Shown: one piece after another, positions 19,901 to 30,278 of the stretch | Layout of the letters: every line of letters starts with the position of its first letter | Numbering within the stretch: the first letter of the stretch is position 1 | From: Lachnospiraceae bacterium | Lineage (GTDB): Bacteria > Bacillota > Clostridia > Lachnospirales > Lachnospiraceae | NCBI GenBank assembly: GCA_030526405.1 | Contig: JAUNCZ010000005.1 | Span: 35,549-99,548, forward strand | Direction: 5' to 3' | DNA length: 64,000 nt | Position numbers and translations under genes: made by a program | The notes under the pieces: model-generated | Told to the model about the DNA's origin: nothing | What the model saw: the letters and a program-made list of their open reading frames with translations, nothing else | Database searches by the model: none

Positions 19901-20836
19901 CTGGATATCGTGCTGAACCCACTGGGTGTACCTTCACGAATGAATATCGGACAGGTCCTTGAGATCCACCTTTCTCTGGCAGCAAAGGCCCTTGGCTTTA
20001 ACATTGCAACACCGGTATTCGATGGTGCAAACGAGCTGGATATCCAGGATACTCTGGAGCTGGCTAATGACTATGTAAATATGTCCTGGGAGGACTTCTC
20101 CGACAAATACAGAGAAGAGCTTCTTCCTGAGGTTTATGATTATCTGGACGAGAACAAAGACCACAGAGAGCTGTGGAAAGGTGTTCCGATCTCCAGAGAC
20201 GGTAAAGTTCAGTTACGTGACGGACGTACTGGTGAACCATTTGACAGCCCGACCACAATCGGACACATGCATTATCTGAAACTCCACCACCTGGTAGACG
20301 ATAAGATCCATGCACGTTCCACAGGTCCTTACTCTCTTGTTACACAGCAGCCTCTGGGTGGTAAAGCTCAGTTCGGTGGACAGCGTTTCGGAGAGATGGA
20401 GGTTTGGGCTCTGGAGGCATATGGTGCTTCCTATACTCTGCAGGAGATCCTGACCGTTAAATCCGATGATGTTGTTGGTCGTGTTAAGACATACGAGGCA
20501 ATTATCAAGGGTGAGAACATTCCTGAGCCAGGTATTCCGGAGTCCTTCAAGGTACTTCTTAAAGAGCTTCAGTCCCTTGGTCTGGATGTTCGCGTACTTC
20601 GTGAGGATAACACCGAGGTTGAGATCATGGAGTCTGTAGACTATGGTGAGACAAATCTGAGAAACATCATCGAGGGTGATCGTTACAACAGAGATCGTGA
20701 CGAGGAGTCCTACGGCGCTTACGGATTCTCCAAACAGGAGTTCCAGGGCGAGGAGCTGGTTTCTGTTGAGGACAACATGGACGCAGCTGATGATTTCGAC
20801 GATATGGACGAATCTTTTGATGACATTGACGAGTAA
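16982..20836 (+). CDS. rpoB: DNA-directed RNA polymerase subunit beta
   Basis: Core RNA polymerase subunit of 1284 aa. Recognisable stretches include the rifampicin region ([29 protein letters not shown] as separate conserved blocks), [13 protein letters not shown] and the C-terminal [23 protein letters not shown]. The rif region keeps the usual His and Ser residues, suggesting no obvious rifampicin-resistance substitution. It ends in an Asp/Glu-rich tail (last about 25 residues). AAGGGGTG precedes the ATG. Co-transcribed with rpoC 27 nt downstream. Confidence 0.98.
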   Translation: MEKNRIRPIATGRSMRMSYQRQKEVLEMPNLIEVQKDSYEWFLREGLKEVFADISPIEDYSGKLSLEFVDFTLCEDDVKYSIEECKQRDATFAAPLKVKVRLYNKEKDEISEHEIFMGDLPLMTATGTFVINGAERVIVSQLVRSPGIYYAIAHDKIGKTLYSCTVIPNRGAWLEYETDSNDVFYVRVDRTRKVPITVLLRALGLGSNAEIVELFGEEPKILASFAKDVSTNYQEGLLELYKKIRPGEPLAVESAESLINAMFFDARRYDLAKVGRYKFNKKLAFRNRLRGQVLAEDAVSPVTGEIVAEAGTTLTREIAENIQYAAVPHVWIRVEEQERPVKVLSNMMVDITRWMDVDPAELGITEEVYYPVLEQILEEYTDLEEQKEAVRARITDLIPKHITKEDIFASVNYNMHLEYGIGTSDDIDHLGNRRIRAVGELLQNQYRIGLSRLERVVRERMTTQDMDTISPQSLINIKPVTAAVKEFFGSSQLSQFMDQNNPLGELTHKRRLSALGPGGLSRDRAGFEVRDVHYSHYGRMCPIETPEGPNIGLINSLASYARINGYGFVEAPYRKIDKTDPKNPRVTDEVVYMTADEEDNYHVAQANEPLDENGYFIRKNVSGRYREETQEYERHMFDYMDVSPKMVFSVATALIPFLQNDDANRALMGSNMQRQAVPLLFTEAPVVGTGMEAKAAVDSGVCVVAKKSGTITFASSKEIRMNNDDGTKDVYNLTKFMRSNQSNCYNQRPIVVKGDHVEAGSVIADGPSTSKGELALGKNPLIGFMTWEGYNYEDAVLLSERLVQDDIYTSIHIEEYEAEARDTKLGPEEITKDVPGVGDDALKDLDERGIIRIGAEVRAGDILVGKVTPKGETELTAEERLLRAIFGEKAREVRDTSLKVPHGEYGIVVDAKVFTRENGDELSPGVNQAVRIYIAQKRKISVGDKMAGRHGNKGVVSRVLPVEDMPFLPNGRPLDIVLNPLGVPSRMNIGQVLEIHLSLAAKALGFNIATPVFDGANELDIQDTLELANDYVNMSWEDFSDKYREELLPEVYDYLDENKDHRELWKGVPISRDGKVQLRDGRTGEPFDSPTTIGHMHYLKLHHLVDDKIHARSTGPYSLVTQQPLGGKAQFGGQRFGEMEVWALEAYGASYTLQEILTVKSDDVVGRVKTYEAIIKGENIPEPGIPESFKVLLKELQSLGLDVRVLREDNTEVEIMESVDYGETNLRNIIEGDRYNRDRDEESYGAYGFSKQEFQGEELVSVEDNMDAADDFDDMDESFDDIDE

Positions 20837-20863
20837 TGGAATCGAATAGAAAGGGGTAATCAA

Positions 20864-23800
20864 ATGCCAGAAACAGTAAAAAAACAGCCTACCCATCAGC
20901 AGATTGAATTTGATGCCATCAAAATCGGTCTGGCATCTCCGGAGAAAATCCGTGAGTGGTCCCATGGCGAGGTTAAAAAGCCTGAGACCATTAACTACAG
21001 AACACTGAAACCGGAAAGAGATGGTCTGTTTTGTGAGCGTATTTTCGGACCTTCCAAAGACTGGGAGTGCCATTGCGGAAAATATAAGAAAATCCGTTAT
21101 AAAGGTGTTGTTTGTGATCGATGCGGCGTAGAGGTTACAAAATCCTCTGTTCGTCGTGAGAGAATGGGACATATCGAGCTGGCAGCTCCGGTATCCCATA
21201 TCTGGTACTTCAAGGGCATCCCATCCCGTATGGGACTGATCCTGGATCTGTCTCCAAGAACACTGGAGAAGGTTCTGTACTTTGCAAACTACATCGTACT
21301 GGAGTCAGGAGACACCAACCTGGTTTACAAACAGGTACTTACTGAGAGAGAGTACCAGGAAGCCAGAGAAACATATGGAAACACATTCCGTGTAGGAATG
21401 GGCGCAGAGGCTATTAAAGAGCTTCTGTGCGCCATTGATCTGGAGGCAGAGTCTGAGGAGCTGACAGCAGGTCTGAAGGAGTCTTCCGGACAGAAACGTT
21501 CCAGAATCATCAAGAGACTGGAGGTAGTAGAGGCATTCCGTGAGTCCGGAAACCGTCCTGAGTGGATGATCATGGATGCAATCCCGGTTATCCCACCGGA
21601 TCTTCGTCCAATGGTACAGCTGGATGGAGGACGTTTTGCTACATCCGATCTGAATGATCTGTATCGTCGAATCATCAACAGAAACAACCGTCTTCAGAGA
21701 CTGCTGGATCTTGGAGCACCGGATATCATTGTTCGCAATGAGAAACGTATGCTGCAGGAGGCAGTGGACGCTCTGATCGATAACGGCCGTCGTGGAAGAC
21801 CTGTAACAGGACCTGGAAACAGAGCCCTGAAATCCCTGTCAGACATGCTGAAAGGTAAATCCGGACGTTTCCGTCAGAACCTGCTTGGAAAACGAGTTGA
21901 CTATTCCGGACGTTCCGTAATCGTAGTTGGACCAGAGCTGAAGATCTTCCAGTGTGGTCTGCCAAAAGAGATGGCTATCGAGCTGTTCAAACCATTCGTT
22001 ATGAAAGAGCTTGTTGCCAGCGGAACAGCCCACAATATCAAAAATGCGAAAAAAATGGTAGAGAAGCTTGAGCCGGAAGTATGGGACATCCTTGAGGATG
22101 TTATTAAAGAGCATCCGGTTATGCTGAACCGTGCTCCTACTCTTCACCGTCTGGGAATCCAGGCTTTCGAGCCGATCCTGGTAGAGGGTAAAGCCATCAA
22201 GCTTCATCCACTTGTATGTACAGCTTTCAACGCTGACTTCGACGGAGACCAGATGGCGGTTCATCTTCCACTGTCCGTTGAGGCTCAGGCAGAGTGCCGC
22301 TTCATGCTGCTCTCTCCAAACAACCTGCTGAAACCATCTGACGGTGGTCCTGTAGCAGTTCCTTCTCAGGATATGGTCCTTGGTATCTATTACCTGACAC
22401 AGGATCGTCCTGGTGTAAAGGGTGAGGGAAGCATGTTCAAGAGCATGAACGAGGCGATTCTCGCATACGAGAACGGCTATATCACACTGCAGACTATCAT
22501 CAAGGTATTCCGCAAAGGTGTGGATGAGGACGGCAATGAGATCTCTGCATTTGTAGAGACCACACTGGGACGTCTTCTGTTCAACGAGATCCTTCCTCAG
22601 GATCTGGGATTTGTAGATCGTACAATTCCTGAGAACAAGCTGAAACCAGAGGTTGATTTCCTGGTAGGAAAGAAACAGCTGAAGAAAATCCTTGAGAAGG
22701 TTATCAACACTCACGGTGCAACCAAGACTGCTGAGGTTCTTGACTCCATCAAGGCTATGGGATACAAGTACTCCACTCGTGCGGCAATGACCGTATCTAT
22801 TTCCGATATGACCGTGCCACCACAGAAACCTCAGATGATCCAGGAGGCACAGGAGACTGTAGACCGTATCACACGTAACTTCAAACGTGGTCTTCTCACT
22901 GACGAGGAGCGTTATAAAGAGGTAGTTGAGACCTGGAAAAATACAGATGATGCCCTTACAAAAGCACTTCTGAACGGTCTTGATAAATACAACAACATCT
23001 TCATGATGGCTGACTCCGGAGCTCGAGGATCTGATAAACAGATCAAACAGCTGGCTGGTATGCGAGGACTGATGGCTGATACAACAGGTCACACCATCGA
23101 GCTTCCTATCAAGTCCAACTTCCGTGAGGGTCTTGACGTACTGGAGTACTTCATGTCTGCCCACGGTGCTCGTAAAGGACTTTCCGATACAGCGCTTCGT
23201 ACAGCGGACTCCGGATACCTGACCCGTCGAATGGTAGACGTTTCACAGGATCTGATCATCCGTGAGACAGACTGCTGCGAGGGTGCAGCTGAGATTCCAG
23301 GAATGGAGGTATCTCAGTTTGCAGATGGAAAAGAGGAGATCGAGTCTCTTCAGGAGCGTATCACAGGAAGATTTGCCTGTGAGACAATCAAAGACAAAGA
23401 TGGCAATGTGATCGTTAAGGCAAACCATATGATTACACCTAAGCGTGCAGCTCAGGTGATCAGCAATGGTGTGGATGCCAACGGTGAGCCATTCAACAAG
23501 ATCAAAATCCGTACAATCCTTACCTGCCGTTCTCATGTTGGTATCTGTGCAAAATGCTACGGTGCAAACATGGCAACTGGTGAGGCAGTTCAGGTTGGTG
23601 AGTCTGTTGGTATCATCGCTGCGCAGTCAATCGGTGAGCCAGGTACACAGCTGACCATGCGTACCTTCCATACCGGTGGTGTAGCGGGTGGAGATATCAC
23701 TCAGGGTCTTCCTCGAGTTGAGGAGCTTTTCGAGGCTCGTAAGCCGAAGGGACTTGCAATCATCACTGAGATCAAGGGTGTTGCTACAATTAAAGATACA

Positions 23801-24595
23801 AAGAAAAAACGAGAAATCGTTGTTACAGATAATGAGACAGGAAACAGCAAGACTTATCTGATTCCTTACGGATCCAGAATCAAGATCCTTGACGGTACAC
23901 ATCTGGAGGCCGGCGATGAGCTGACTGAGGGTAGTGTAAACCCACACGATATCCTGAGAATCAAGGGTGTTCGTGACGTTCAGGATTATCTCCTTCGTGA
24001 GGTTCAGAGAGTATACCGTCTCCAGGGTGTAGAGATCAGCGACAAGCATATTGAGGTTATCGTACGTCAGATGCTGAAGAAGATCCGCATCGAGGAGAAT
24101 GGTGATACAAACCTTCTGCCGGGAACTCTTGTAAATATCCTTGACTTTGAGGATATCAACGAGAAGATGATCGCTGAAGGAAAACAGCCTGCAGAGGGAA
24201 CCCGTGTCCTTCTGGGAATTACCAAGGCTTCTCTGGCTACAGATTCCTTCCTGTCTGCTGCGTCCTTCCAGGAGACCACAAAGGTTCTTACTGAGGCTGC
24301 TATCAAAGGAAAGGTTGACCATCTGATCGGTCTGAAGGAGAACGTTCTGATCGGTAAACTGATCCCTGCAGGAACCGGAATGAAATGTTACAGCAACATC
24401 AAACTGGATTCCGACAAAGCAGTAGAGGAAGTTCTTCCAGAAGAGGATTTCATGCTCCAGAAAGACATGGACGAGGATGAGTTTGATGCTGAGATGATGG
24501 ATACTGACATGATCGAGGCTGAGACTGAAGAGCCTGAACTGGTAGGAGAAGAGCTTGATTTCTTAAATGATATCACTCTTGAGGATGAGGAGTAA
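20864..24595 (+). CDS. rpoC: DNA-directed RNA polymerase subunit beta'
   Basis: Catalytic subunit of 1243 aa. The N-terminal zinc cysteines ([19 protein letters not shown]), the active-site [12 protein letters not shown] with three Mg-binding Asp residues, and the trigger-loop and bridge-helix regions are present; a second cysteine group ([13 protein letters not shown]) lies in the C-terminal half. The last about 60 residues are extremely acidic with several Met, extending beyond the usual end. AAGGGG precedes the ATG. Confidence 0.98.
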   Translation: MPETVKKQPTHQQIEFDAIKIGLASPEKIREWSHGEVKKPETINYRTLKPERDGLFCERIFGPSKDWECHCGKYKKIRYKGVVCDRCGVEVTKSSVRRERMGHIELAAPVSHIWYFKGIPSRMGLILDLSPRTLEKVLYFANYIVLESGDTNLVYKQVLTEREYQEARETYGNTFRVGMGAEAIKELLCAIDLEAESEELTAGLKESSGQKRSRIIKRLEVVEAFRESGNRPEWMIMDAIPVIPPDLRPMVQLDGGRFATSDLNDLYRRIINRNNRLQRLLDLGAPDIIVRNEKRMLQEAVDALIDNGRRGRPVTGPGNRALKSLSDMLKGKSGRFRQNLLGKRVDYSGRSVIVVGPELKIFQCGLPKEMAIELFKPFVMKELVASGTAHNIKNAKKMVEKLEPEVWDILEDVIKEHPVMLNRAPTLHRLGIQAFEPILVEGKAIKLHPLVCTAFNADFDGDQMAVHLPLSVEAQAECRFMLLSPNNLLKPSDGGPVAVPSQDMVLGIYYLTQDRPGVKGEGSMFKSMNEAILAYENGYITLQTIIKVFRKGVDEDGNEISAFVETTLGRLLFNEILPQDLGFVDRTIPENKLKPEVDFLVGKKQLKKILEKVINTHGATKTAEVLDSIKAMGYKYSTRAAMTVSISDMTVPPQKPQMIQEAQETVDRITRNFKRGLLTDEERYKEVVETWKNTDDALTKALLNGLDKYNNIFMMADSGARGSDKQIKQLAGMRGLMADTTGHTIELPIKSNFREGLDVLEYFMSAHGARKGLSDTALRTADSGYLTRRMVDVSQDLIIRETDCCEGAAEIPGMEVSQFADGKEEIESLQERITGRFACETIKDKDGNVIVKANHMITPKRAAQVISNGVDANGEPFNKIKIRTILTCRSHVGICAKCYGANMATGEAVQVGESVGIIAAQSIGEPGTQLTMRTFHTGGVAGGDITQGLPRVEELFEARKPKGLAIITEIKGVATIKDTKKKREIVVTDNETGNSKTYLIPYGSRIKILDGTHLEAGDELTEGSVNPHDILRIKGVRDVQDYLLREVQRVYRLQGVEISDKHIEVIVRQMLKKIRIEENGDTNLLPGTLVNILDFEDINEKMIAEGKQPAEGTRVLLGITKASLATDSFLSAASFQETTKVLTEAAIKGKVDHLIGLKENVLIGKLIPAGTGMKCYSNIKLDSDKAVEEVLPEEDFMLQKDMDEDEFDAEMMDTDMIEAETEEPELVGEELDFLNDITLEDEE

Positions 24596-24614
24596 TATGA
24601 ATCACAATGCTTCA

Positions 24615-24641
24615 CAGGCAACTGTGGAATCACAGTGCCTG
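24615..24641 (+). repeat. Hairpin downstream of rpoC
   Basis: Inverted repeat: 24615-24619 and 24621-24626 pair with 24631-24641 around GAAT, with one bulged A. It is followed by a second inverted repeat at 24664-24688 (7-bp GAGAAAC/GTTTCTC arms plus CGC/GCG). Neither has a T-run, so they look like extragenic structural elements or mRNA-stabilising hairpins, not terminators. Confidence 0.6.
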
Positions 24642-24756
24642 CAGAAGCGTTACAGGTTACTATGAGAAACACGCTTTGCGAGTTTCTCAAGTTATCGCGG
24701 CAGTCGCCAAGGTCTCATGCAAGCACGGACTTTGGCTCGTTGCTCGCGAAAAATAG

Positions 24757-24792
24757 AGAGGGGGCATTACAAGGAATTGTGATGCCCCCTCT
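24757..24792 (+). terminator. Intrinsic terminator of rpoBC
   Basis: A 14-bp stem (24757-24770 with 24779-24792, one wobble) containing five G-C pairs in a row, followed by TTT. It lies 160 nt after rpoC and just before the next gene. Confidence 0.8.
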
Positions 24793-24817
24793 TTAGAAAT
24801 AAAAAAGGAGAAAAGAG

Positions 24818-25435
24818 ATGATGAAAAAACGTCCTTATCTGCTTGCCGGAATTGTGGGGATTCTGGATCTTTTGCTGGTGGGACTGACAGCAGGACTTCT
24901 TGCAGGAGCACCAAAGCAGCGGGAGGCTGCTGCAGGAACAGCAGCGGTGGCAGGGAAAGAGACTGCAACAGATTCAGAGGAGCATCGCTCTTCCTATACG
25001 GGAATGATCCGGGTGGAGATGAGTATTACGCCAACACCGACGCCGGAACCGACACCGGAACCAACGCCGGAGCCAACGCCGACGCCAGCACCGACGCCGG
25101 AACCAACACCGGAGCCGGACAGATCACAGGAGACGAGTCCCGCAGACTTCATTTTCCCCAACAGCAGCAGTGAGCTGCTCAATGCTGACCAGGCCCGTAA
25201 TTCTCTCTCCTCCAGGAAACAATGTCAGAGAGCAATTAATGAGATCTTTGCACGGCATGGGTATCAGTTTCACCGGGAGAAAAATCCAGCGGATTATGAC
25301 TACTTTAACAGTCTTGGCTGGTATCAGTCCATGAGTAAAACGGAGAGTTCATCCCAGGTGGAGGCTGAGTTTAATTCAGTGGAAAAGGCAAATATTGATC
25401 TGCTTTTGAAGATTAAAGAAGGCCTGAGTGACTAA
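24818..25435 (+). CDS. Membrane-anchored YARHG-domain protein with Pro-Thr-Glu linker
   Basis: Protein of 205 aa, probably extracytoplasmic: an N-terminal membrane helix (about 6-30, no lipobox Cys), a low-complexity TPTPEP-repeat linker (residues 71-100), and a C-terminal YARHG domain (about 125-200, with FARHGYQF at 144-151 and the F-N-S-L-G-W-Y segment). YARHG is a small extracellular domain of unknown function common in Clostridia. AAGGAG lies ahead of the ATG. The next gene starts 13 nt after the stop with its Shine-Dalgarno at the junction, suggesting one operon. Function unknown; wall-spanning presentation of YARHG is inference. Confidence 0.8.
   Translation: MMKKRPYLLAGIVGILDLLLVGLTAGLLAGAPKQREAAAGTAAVAGKETATDSEEHRSSYTGMIRVEMSITPTPTPEPTPEPTPEPTPTPAPTPEPTPEPDRSQETSPADFIFPNSSSELLNADQARNSLSSRKQCQRAINEIFARHGYQFHREKNPADYDYFNSLGWYQSMSKTESSSQVEAEFNSVEKANIDLLLKIKEGLSD
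25028..25117 (+). repeat. In-frame tandem repeat encoding the Thr-Pro-Glu-Pro linker
   Basis: Degenerate 6- and 12-bp units built from ACGCCG and GAACCG words encode 30 residues of alternating Thr-Pro and Glu-Pro. Such repeats can change length by slippage while keeping frame. Confidence 0.85.
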
Positions 25436-25448
25436 GGAGAGGAAAGCT

Positions 25449-26924
25449 ATGTATTGTGAACAGTGCGGAAAGCACAATGAAGATGGAAAAAAATACTGCT
25501 ATAGCTGTGGATCCCCTCTGATGCCGGAAAACAGTAAAAAGCAGGGGACTGTGGGTGCTGGAAAAACAGAAAAGTCCATCCGCAGTCTTGCAGGTGCCCA
25601 AAAGACCCCCTCCTTCTATGTAAAGGAGCAGGATTCGGTGACAGAAGGCGCAGCTGAGAAAAAAACTGCCAAAGCAGCGGGGAAAAAGGCAGAGAATAAA
25701 AAAGCGAAAAACGCAGAAAATATAAAAATGATACCTGCAGAAGGCAGGAAAGAAAAAAAAGATGAGGCTGCAGTGGGAACACAGAAAAAAACGGAAGGAA
25801 AGCAGGGAACGGATCTTGAAGCCATGGAGAAAGAACTCCGACAGCTGAATAAGAAGAAAAGTCCTGCGGCTGCCCTGATTGTGGCACTTCTGGTCTTTGC
25901 AGCGACTGCATCGGTGCTTGCTGTGCGAATTCCGAAATTATACGGACCGGCAGCAGAGGCCGCAGGCTATGAAACAGCTGTTCTTTCCGGAAAATGGGAG
26001 GATGCCTACTCCTGCCTGAATCTGGCACAGGAGACTTCGGAATTTCTTTCAAAGGAAATGTTTGAAAAGGTCATGAAGCGCAGTGGAGCCAGCGGTTTCA
26101 GAAATCTCACCCTTGAGGAGGTGGGCAGTGAGGAGGATCGGAAGGTGTTTGCTGCCACCTATGACACAGCGGAGGGATCCCATACCGATTATGTGACTCT
26201 CTGTGCCACCGGTGAGAAAAAACTTTTGTTTCTGAAGGAGTGGAAAGTGGACCCATCCACCGTTACAGTGTCCAATGTGACAGTGGCGGTTCCCCAGGAG
26301 GCGGAGCTGAAACTGAATGGTCTGGAGCCGGAGGGAGAAGGTCTTCTGAATCAGGAGGAGCATACAAAGGAGTATACCTTTGAGCGACTGTTTGCCGGTA
26401 TCTGGGAAGCTGAACTTCAGGCGGAGAACAGAGCAGTATACTGCCAGGATCTGGAGATCACAGGGGACTGTGAAAATCAGGTGGTATCCATGGCGGCTGC
26501 AGAACTGTATCCGGATCAGACTGTGATGGACGGCATTCTGAATCAGTTTGTACAGGACTACAGTGCCATTCTTGAGGCCAGCGTAAACCGGGCAGATTTC
26601 AGCGAGGTGGAGCAGTACTTTGCGTCACAGGCCATTGAAGAGGGTCGTGCCCAGAATCTGTATGCAAACGCCTGCAGTCAGGCCTATGATCCGGAACGAG
26701 GATCCGGAATTATCCGATATGAGCTCAGCGATATTACGGCACAGTTTGTGCCGATCCTGAAGAGCGGATACGCCAGAGAGGGAGATATCGTAATGGAGAT
26801 CCATTCTGTTATGAGTTATTCCTATGTGGACAACGGAGTGGAGAAAAACAATACTCAGGCAAGTGTAGGACTTCTCTGTTATCATCAGGAGGATGGACAG
26901 TGGAAGATCCAGAGCTTCAGCTGA
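25449..26924 (+). CDS. Zinc-ribbon membrane protein, TcaA/YvbJ-like
   Basis: Protein of 491 aa. An N-terminal zinc ribbon has Cys3, Cys6, Cys17 and Cys20; then comes a long Lys/Ala/Glu-rich charged linker, one membrane helix (about 138-160), and an extracellular part with a TcaA-like segment and a C-terminal NTF2-like domain ending in GQWKIQSFS. This layout matches the TcaA/YvbJ group linked to cell-envelope stress and glycopeptide sensitivity in Staphylococcus. The ATG at 25449 is preceded by AAGGAGAGG; it starts 13 nt after the YARHG gene stop. The exact role is not known. Confidence 0.72.
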   Translation: MYCEQCGKHNEDGKKYCYSCGSPLMPENSKKQGTVGAGKTEKSIRSLAGAQKTPSFYVKEQDSVTEGAAEKKTAKAAGKKAENKKAKNAENIKMIPAEGRKEKKDEAAVGTQKKTEGKQGTDLEAMEKELRQLNKKKSPAAALIVALLVFAATASVLAVRIPKLYGPAAEAAGYETAVLSGKWEDAYSCLNLAQETSEFLSKEMFEKVMKRSGASGFRNLTLEEVGSEEDRKVFAATYDTAEGSHTDYVTLCATGEKKLLFLKEWKVDPSTVTVSNVTVAVPQEAELKLNGLEPEGEGLLNQEEHTKEYTFERLFAGIWEAELQAENRAVYCQDLEITGDCENQVVSMAAAELYPDQTVMDGILNQFVQDYSAILEASVNRADFSEVEQYFASQAIEEGRAQNLYANACSQAYDPERGSGIIRYELSDITAQFVPILKSGYAREGDIVMEIHSVMSYSYVDNGVEKNNTQASVGLLCYHQEDGQWKIQSFS

Positions 26925-26925
26925 A

Positions 26926-26965
26926 AAAAGAGGTCATCGCAACAACCGTTGCGATGACCTCTTTT
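26926..26965. terminator. Bidirectional terminator between convergent genes
   Basis: A perfect 18-bp stem (26926-26943 with 26948-26965) with a 4-nt loop, A-run on one side and T-run on the other, serving both the zinc-ribbon gene (plus) and typA (minus). Confidence 0.95.
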
Positions 26966-26974
26966 GCTGTGTGA

Positions 26975-28810
26975 TCAGCCTTTCTTTTTCATTGCATCAC
27001 GTTTTCTCAGTCTTGGATCAAGAATACGTTTTCTGATACGAAGAGATACAGGAGTAACCTCCAGAAGCTCGTCATTGTCAATAAACTCCAGAGCCTGCTC
27101 CAGAGACAGTACTTTAGGAGTAACAAGAGTCAGTGCCTCGTCGGCAGAGGAGGAACGGGTATTGGTGAGGTGCTTTGTCTTGCAGACATTCAGCTCGATA
27201 TCCTCAGCCTTTCCGCTCTGACCGATGATCATTCCACTGTACACCTTCTCGCCGGGACCGATGAAAAGTGTTCCGCGGGCCTGGGCATTGAAGAGACCGT
27301 AGGTTACAGACTCGCCGGACTCAAAGGCGATCAGAGAGCCCTGTTTACGGAATTTGATATCGCCCTTATATGGTGCATATCCGTCGAAGATGGTATTCAG
27401 GATTCCTGTTCCCTTGGTCATGGTAAGGAAATCACCACGGAAACCGATCAGTCCACGGGCAGGAATGGAGAACTCCAGACGGGAGGAACCATCACTTCCG
27501 ATTCCCATACCCTGCAGCTCACCCTTGCGCTCACTGAGTTTCTGAATCACGGAACCGGAGAACTCTTCCGGAACATCCACATAGGCCAGCTCCATTGGCT
27601 CCAGCTTTTTGCCCCTCTCATCCTCTTTATAGATAACCTCAGCCTTACTTACTGCAAACTCATAACCCTCACGGCGCATGTTCTCGATGAGGACAGACAG
27701 ATGCAGCTCTCCACGTCCGGAAACCTTGAAGCAGTCAGCAGACTCGGTTTCCTCCACTCTGAGGCTGACATCTGTGTTCAGCTCACGGAAGAGACGGTCA
27801 CGGAGATGACGGGAGGTGATATATTTACCGTCCTGACCTGCCAGAGGAGAATCATTTACGATAAAGTTCATGGCAATGGTAGGCTCAGAGATCTTCTGGA
27901 AAGGAATCGGCTCAGGATTCTCAACGGTACAGATGGTATCACCGATATGGATATCAGCAATTCCGGAGATGGCTACGATGGAACCGATCTCTGCTTTGGT
28001 AACCTCCACCTTGTTCAGTCCGTCAAACTCATACAGCTTGCTGATCTTTACCTTTTTCTTTTTGTCAGGCTCGTGGTGGTTCATCACCAGAACCTCCTGG
28101 TTGATGGAAATGCTTCCATTATCCACCTTACCTACACCAATTCGACCCACATACTCGTTGTAGTCGATGGTGCTGATCAGTACCTGGGTACCTGCCTCAG
28201 GATCACCCTCCGGTGCAGGGATATATTTCAGAATGGCATCAAACAGCGGAGTCATATCCTGTGGAGAATCATTCAGGTCAAGAACGGCATGACCTCTCTT
28301 TGCAGATGCATACAGGAATGGGCAGTCCAGCTGCTCGTCAGATGCATCCAGATCCATCAGAAGCTCAAGGACCTCATCCACCACCTCATCCGGTCGTGCC
28401 TCAGGGCGATCGATCTTGTTGATGCAGACGATTACCTTCAGATCCAGCTCCAGAGCTTTTTTCAGAACAAACTTTGTCTGGGGCATGGCACCCTCAAAGG
28501 CATCAACCAGAAGGATTACACCGTTTACCATCTTCAGTACTCGCTCAACCTCGCCGCCGAAATCAGCATGGCCTGGGGTATCAATGATGTTGATCTTGGT
28601 ATCCTTGTAAAAAACAGCTGTGTTTTTGGAAAGGATTGTGATGCCTCGCTCACGCTCCAGGTCGTTGGAGTCCATCACTCGCTCCTGAACCTCCTGATTG
28701 GCGCGGAATACACCGCTCTGTTTCAGCAGCTCGTCCACCAGAGTGGTCTTACCGTGGTCAACGTGAGCGATGATGGCAACATTTCTGATATCTTCTCTTG
28801 ATGTTCTCAT
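26975..28810 (-). CDS. typA: Translational GTPase TypA/BipA
   Basis: EF-G-like ribosome-associated GTPase (611 aa) involved in 50S assembly and stress or cold growth. G1 AHVDHGKTT, switch [17 protein letters not shown] and [12 protein letters not shown] are near the N-terminus, followed by the beta-barrel domain, two alpha-beta domains and the BipA-specific C-terminal domain with [20 protein letters not shown] precedes the ATG on the minus strand. A candidate promoter lies at 28832-28859 (TTTACA, 16 bp, TATATT). Single-gene unit. Confidence 0.97.
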   Translation of the reverse strand: MRTSREDIRNVAIIAHVDHGKTTLVDELLKQSGVFRANQEVQERVMDSNDLERERGITILSKNTAVFYKDTKINIIDTPGHADFGGEVERVLKMVNGVILLVDAFEGAMPQTKFVLKKALELDLKVIVCINKIDRPEARPDEVVDEVLELLMDLDASDEQLDCPFLYASAKRGHAVLDLNDSPQDMTPLFDAILKYIPAPEGDPEAGTQVLISTIDYNEYVGRIGVGKVDNGSISINQEVLVMNHHEPDKKKKVKISKLYEFDGLNKVEVTKAEIGSIVAISGIADIHIGDTICTVENPEPIPFQKISEPTIAMNFIVNDSPLAGQDGKYITSRHLRDRLFRELNTDVSLRVEETESADCFKVSGRGELHLSVLIENMRREGYEFAVSKAEVIYKEDERGKKLEPMELAYVDVPEEFSGSVIQKLSERKGELQGMGIGSDGSSRLEFSIPARGLIGFRGDFLTMTKGTGILNTIFDGYAPYKGDIKFRKQGSLIAFESGESVTYGLFNAQARGTLFIGPGEKVYSGMIIGQSGKAEDIELNVCKTKHLTNTRSSSADEALTLVTPKVLSLEQALEFIDNDELLEVTPVSLRIRKRILDPRLRKRDAMKKKG

Positions 28811-28831
28811 ATTGTCGTTACCTCTTTATTG

Positions 28832-28859
28832 AATATAGAATACCTATAGAATATGTAAA
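28832..28859 (-). promoter_or_regulatory. Candidate typA promoter
   Basis: On the minus strand TTTACA (28859-28854) is followed after 16 bp by TATATT (28837-28832), 22 nt upstream of the typA ATG. Weak because the region is AT-rich. Confidence 0.35.
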
Positions 28860-29000
28860 AACTTCCAAAGAAGTATAGCATATTTCTGTGGTTTTGGGTA
28901 TGCAGATTTTCAGTAGGGAAAAATGCCTGTCTCTGTGCATATTGCCCTACTGACTTCAGATAGATAGAAAAGATTATGACTGCGGGAGACAGTTGTTCTC

Positions 29001-29029
29001 TTGACATAGACAGGGTACAGTGATATAGT
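29001..29029 (+). promoter_or_regulatory. dapA promoter with extended -10
   Basis: TTGACA (29001-29006), 17-bp spacer, TATAGT (29024-29029) preceded by TGA. The start site would fall about 10 nt before the lysine riboswitch. Confidence 0.85.
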
Positions 29030-29045
29030 CTCAGTGTATAAACAG

Positions 29046-29204
29046 GATAGAGGTTGCATGTTTTATCAGTAGCCGACGGGATGATTCAGGGTCAGAGGAA
29101 TGTCGGTGAAAGGAACCCATGCCGAAAGGAGCTGAATCTGAAAACAGGTCCTTGGGCGCAGGCTGAAGAAGTCTGTGACTGTCATCGCAAGGTGGAGTGC
29201 TATC
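29046..29204 (+). promoter_or_regulatory. Lysine riboswitch (L box) controlling dapAB
   Basis: The P1 stem GATAG (29046-29050) pairs with CTATC (29200-29204). Between them are L-box hallmarks: AGAGGTTGCA, the AGTAG junction bases, GTCGGTGAAAGGA, the CCGAAAGGAGC segment and CGCAAGGTGGAG near the 3' end. The element lies between a strong promoter and dapA with a terminator at 29243. CTATCTG (29200-29206) is also complementary to CAGATAG (29240-29246) in the terminator arm, giving an antiterminator that excludes both P1 and the terminator: lysine binding should stabilise P1 and stop transcription. Confidence 0.9.
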
Positions 29205-29242
29205 TGGTTTCTTTTTACAATTTTTCTGTATTGAGAGAACAG

Positions 29243-29276
29243 ATAGACATCGACTGGAAAGATGTCTATTTTTTAT
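29243..29276 (+). terminator. Riboswitch-controlled terminator before dapA
   Basis: A 9-bp stem (29243-29251 with 29261-29269) and a run of T with one A. It is the off-state expression platform of the lysine riboswitch. Confidence 0.9.
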
Positions 29277-29297
29277 TTATTTCACAGGAGGATAATC

Positions 29298-30179
29298 ATG
29301 TCAGTATTTAAAGGCGCAGCAGTTGCAATTGTAACACCAATGTTTGAGAACGGTGATGTAAATTATGAGAAGCTTGCAGAGATCATTGAGGAGCAGATCA
29401 CAGAGGGTACAGATGCCATCGTAATCTGCGGAACCACAGGTGAGTCTGCTACCATGAACCATCAGGAGCATCTGGATGTAATCAGATTCTGTGTAGAGAA
29501 GGTAAACAAGAGAGTGCCTGTTATTGCAGGAACTGGCTCCAATGCAACTTCCGAGGCGATTCACCTTTCCAGGGGAGCAGAGGAGTGCGGCGCGGACGCA
29601 CTGCTGGTGGTAACTCCATACTACAACAAGGCAACACAGAAGGGTCTGATCAATCATTTTACAACAATCGCAGAGGCTGTTACTATTCCGATCATTCTCT
29701 ACAATGTACCAAGCCGTACAGGCTGCAATCTCCTGCCGGAGACAGTTGCCACACTGGTGAAAAACGTGAAAAATATCGTTGGTCTTAAAGAGGCTACAGG
29801 AAACATCTCTCAGATGGCTAAAACAAAATTCCTTTGCCCTGAGTGTGAGATCTATTCCGGAAATGATGACCAGACCATCCCTATGATGGCCCTGGGAGCA
29901 GAGGGTGTAATCTCCGTTATGTCCAACGTTGCTCCAAGATATACCCATGAGATGTGCCAGAAATTCATCGATGGTGATGTGCAGGGTGCAGCAGAGATGC
30001 AGCTGAAATGCCTCCCACTGATCGATGCTCTGTTCTGTCAGGTAAATCCGATTCCTGTTAAGGTTGCCATGAATGTACTGGGCAAAGAGGTAGGGCCTCT
30101 TCGTGCGCCGCTGTATGATATGGAGCCATCTGAGAAAGAGTACCTGAGAAAAACAATGGAGGACTTCGGTCTGATGTGA
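29298..30179 (+). CDS. dapA: 4-hydroxy-tetrahydrodipicolinate synthase
   Basis: Aldolase (293 aa) condensing pyruvate with aspartate semialdehyde, first committed step to diaminopimelate and lysine. The Schiff-base lysine is in IVGLKEATG, the catalytic Tyr in YNVPSRTG, and the GTTGES pyruvate site is present. AGGAGG precedes the ATG at 29298; the frame is open further upstream into the terminator but without a ribosome binding site. It is under the lysine riboswitch and followed by dapB. Confidence 0.97.
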   Translation: MSVFKGAAVAIVTPMFENGDVNYEKLAEIIEEQITEGTDAIVICGTTGESATMNHQEHLDVIRFCVEKVNKRVPVIAGTGSNATSEAIHLSRGAEECGADALLVVTPYYNKATQKGLINHFTTIAEAVTIPIILYNVPSRTGCNLLPETVATLVKNVKNIVGLKEATGNISQMAKTKFLCPECEIYSGNDDQTIPMMALGAEGVISVMSNVAPRYTHEMCQKFIDGDVQGAAEMQLKCLPLIDALFCQVNPIPVKVAMNVLGKEVGPLRAPLYDMEPSEKEYLRKTMEDFGLM

Positions 30180-30278
30180 TTCTTCCGCCAGAATCTCTTT
30201 GAGAGGGGGTTCCGGTGGAAAAATCGGGGGACTCCCGCAGATTTCAGAAAACATTCAACGATAAGGATATAGAGTATT

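Noticed and set aside
25028..25117. Possible CRISPR-like short repeats
   Set aside because: The repeats are in frame, without spacers, and encode a Thr-Pro-Glu-Pro linker.
27170..28801. Long open frame (543 codons) on the plus strand opposite typA
   Set aside because: Antisense shadow of typA: composition follows the complementary codons, there is no ribosome binding site and no recognisable domain.
30180..30278. Regulatory RNA between dapA and dapB
   Set aside because: Only weak G-rich pairing is visible; no known motif or terminator.
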